Of a DNA stretch of 64,000 bases, positions 63,301-64,000 are shown one piece after another. The notes below the pieces were generated by a model. It saw only the letters and a program-made list of their open reading frames with translations, was not told the origin of the DNA and ran no database searches. Made by a program: the position numbers and the translations under genes. The number at the start of each line of letters is the position of its first letter. The stretch's first letter is position 1. This stretch comes from Melampsora larici-populina 98AG31 (lineage: Eukaryota > Basidiomycota > Pucciniomycetes > Pucciniales > Melampsoraceae): the NCBI RefSeq assembly GCF_000204055.1, contig NW_006768772.1:924339-988338 (forward strand), given 5' to 3'.

Positions 63301-64000
63301 AACAAACTTCCGCCGCATCCTGTGAACTTTATGTTATTTTCACAGGGAACCATTCTTGACTTCCAGTCTGGCAATAAAGTGGTGAGATAATGACTCCCCA
63401 CCACTGAACAAGATGCTCCACTGTCTAAAAGTGCTTCAGCGTCTTGGTCATTAACTATGACTCTTGTCAAACTATGATATCCAATAGTGTGAGCTTTACC
63501 TGCGGCTGGTCAACACTTCAGTAGTTTTGCATCGCTTATTCTTACATTTCCTTCTCGTGGAGATGTAATCAGAGGCAGTTCTGCTTCTGAGTGTAGTTGT
63601 GCAATACTAACTTCTGGTTCAAAGTTGCTTTCTATTGCATCAACTCCAGTGTCAAACACCGTCTCTTTGTCTTCATCACTATCTTCATATTTGTCAATGT
63701 TATAAGACGTAAAGTCTTCTTCCTCAACTTCTGTTTCTGCTTCTCCCGTATCCACATTGTTGATGGCTTTTCCTTTCCCTTTACACGTTTTCCAAACATG
63801 ACTTGGGTCCGTACTGCCACAGGTATTACACGCTCGAGCTGGTTTCCTCACACTTGTAGGCGCTTGTACTTTTGTACTGTTACTTTGTTTGGGAGTATCA
63901 TTATTCCTGACAAAAGTATTTCTAAATGGTAAAGGTTTCTTAGTCTGAGGGATTCCTTTGCTGATTTCCTTGAATGCCAGAATGAAATCAGTCCATTTTC

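Larger units (their letters stand above)
57275..63851 (-). pseudogene. gypsy gag-pol, inactivated
   Basis: In order from 63851: CNTCGSTDPSHVWKTC knuckle, protease LLDSGASCSVVG, reverse transcriptase, RNase H (LYVDASFEGLGAAL, VITDCTG), integrase zinc finger (H...H...CDRCQ), core with NMDFVTALP and ISDRDPKF, then AYHPQTDG with the last catalytic Glu beyond the insertion, and a chromodomain (LYLVRYKNHGADSDEWL). Lesions: TGA at 63510-63512, a frameshift near 62200-62212, TAA at 61298-61300, a 2.6-kb insertion, and the catalytic pair of reverse transcriptase changed from DD to DN (62319-62324). It cannot copy itself in this state. Confidence 0.9.
56295..64000 (-). mobile_element. Ty3/gypsy chromovirus-type retrotransposon, incomplete at the window edge
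   Basis: From the right edge leftward on the minus strand: Gag zinc knuckle, protease, reverse transcriptase, RNase H, integrase, chromodomain, purine-rich tract (TGGTGGGGAA) and LTR. The second LTR lies outside. The probable target duplication on this side is ATCTT (56290-56294). A Harbinger-type element is inserted in the integrase. Confidence 0.9.

Overview
The window looks like nuclear DNA of a basidiomycete fungus, most probably a rust (Pucciniales, Melampsora-like). The evidence is AT-rich DNA, genes cut by many short introns, fungal housekeeping genes (MCM6, PMR1-type Ca/Mn pump, TMEM33/Pom33, TANGO2/NRDE), small secreted proteins, and heavy transposon load with elements nested in elements. 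The genus is an inference; no database was searched. Many open frames in such DNA begin with TTG or GTG codons, so starts here were moved to ATG and exons were joined by hand from GT/AG sites and phase.

Layout. 1-1025: 3' end of an unknown gene with a tandem duplication of two exons. 1.9-3.3 kb: repeat B, carrying a gene for a 76-residue secreted protein. 4.35-5.46 kb: TANGO2-like gene (+), convergent with MCM6 (9575-6193, -). 11.8 kb: a 121-bp Harbinger-type MITE. 12.2-15.6 kb: second copy of repeat B with a second secreted-protein gene, split by a fold-back element that is itself split by a solo LTR. 16.76-21.80 kb: a 5-kb PIF/Harbinger transposon with two apparently intact convergent genes (DDE transposase and Myb/SANT-like protein) and a further fold-back element inside it. 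21.8-23.2 kb: choline kinase pseudogene. 24.07-27.71 kb: Mutator-like element with very long terminal inverted repeats, holding a Tc1/mariner-type MITE and a solo LTR. 27.7-33.2 kb: gypsy pol relic, broken hAT transposase gene, and a third, truncated copy of repeat B. 35.67-37.22 kb: Pom33/TMEM33 gene (-).

40.0-56.3 kb: two related arms of more than 3 kb in opposite orientation flank a 9.7-kb unique core with a Tet-like oxygenase-fold gene (43.46-44.52 kb), a serine-rich protein gene, the Ca/Mn ATPase PMR1 (46.71-49.98 kb) and a CACTA-type fold-back element (51.18-52.00 kb). 56.3-64.0 kb: a decayed Ty3/gypsy chromovirus-type retrotransposon (-), running off the window, whose integrase is interrupted by a 2.6-kb Harbinger-type element that carries only a Myb/SANT-like gene.

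How it fits together: the housekeeping genes are separate units in small islands (4.3-9.6, 35.7-37.2 and 43.5-50 kb). Everything else is a layered record of insertions, and several target-site duplications are exact enough to order the events. No single new operon-like system was found. The more unusual items are a two-member fold-back family with 9-bp target duplications, the secreted-protein repeat family, a Tet-like protein lacking the usual metal ligands, and recurrent GTT-type 5' splice sites.
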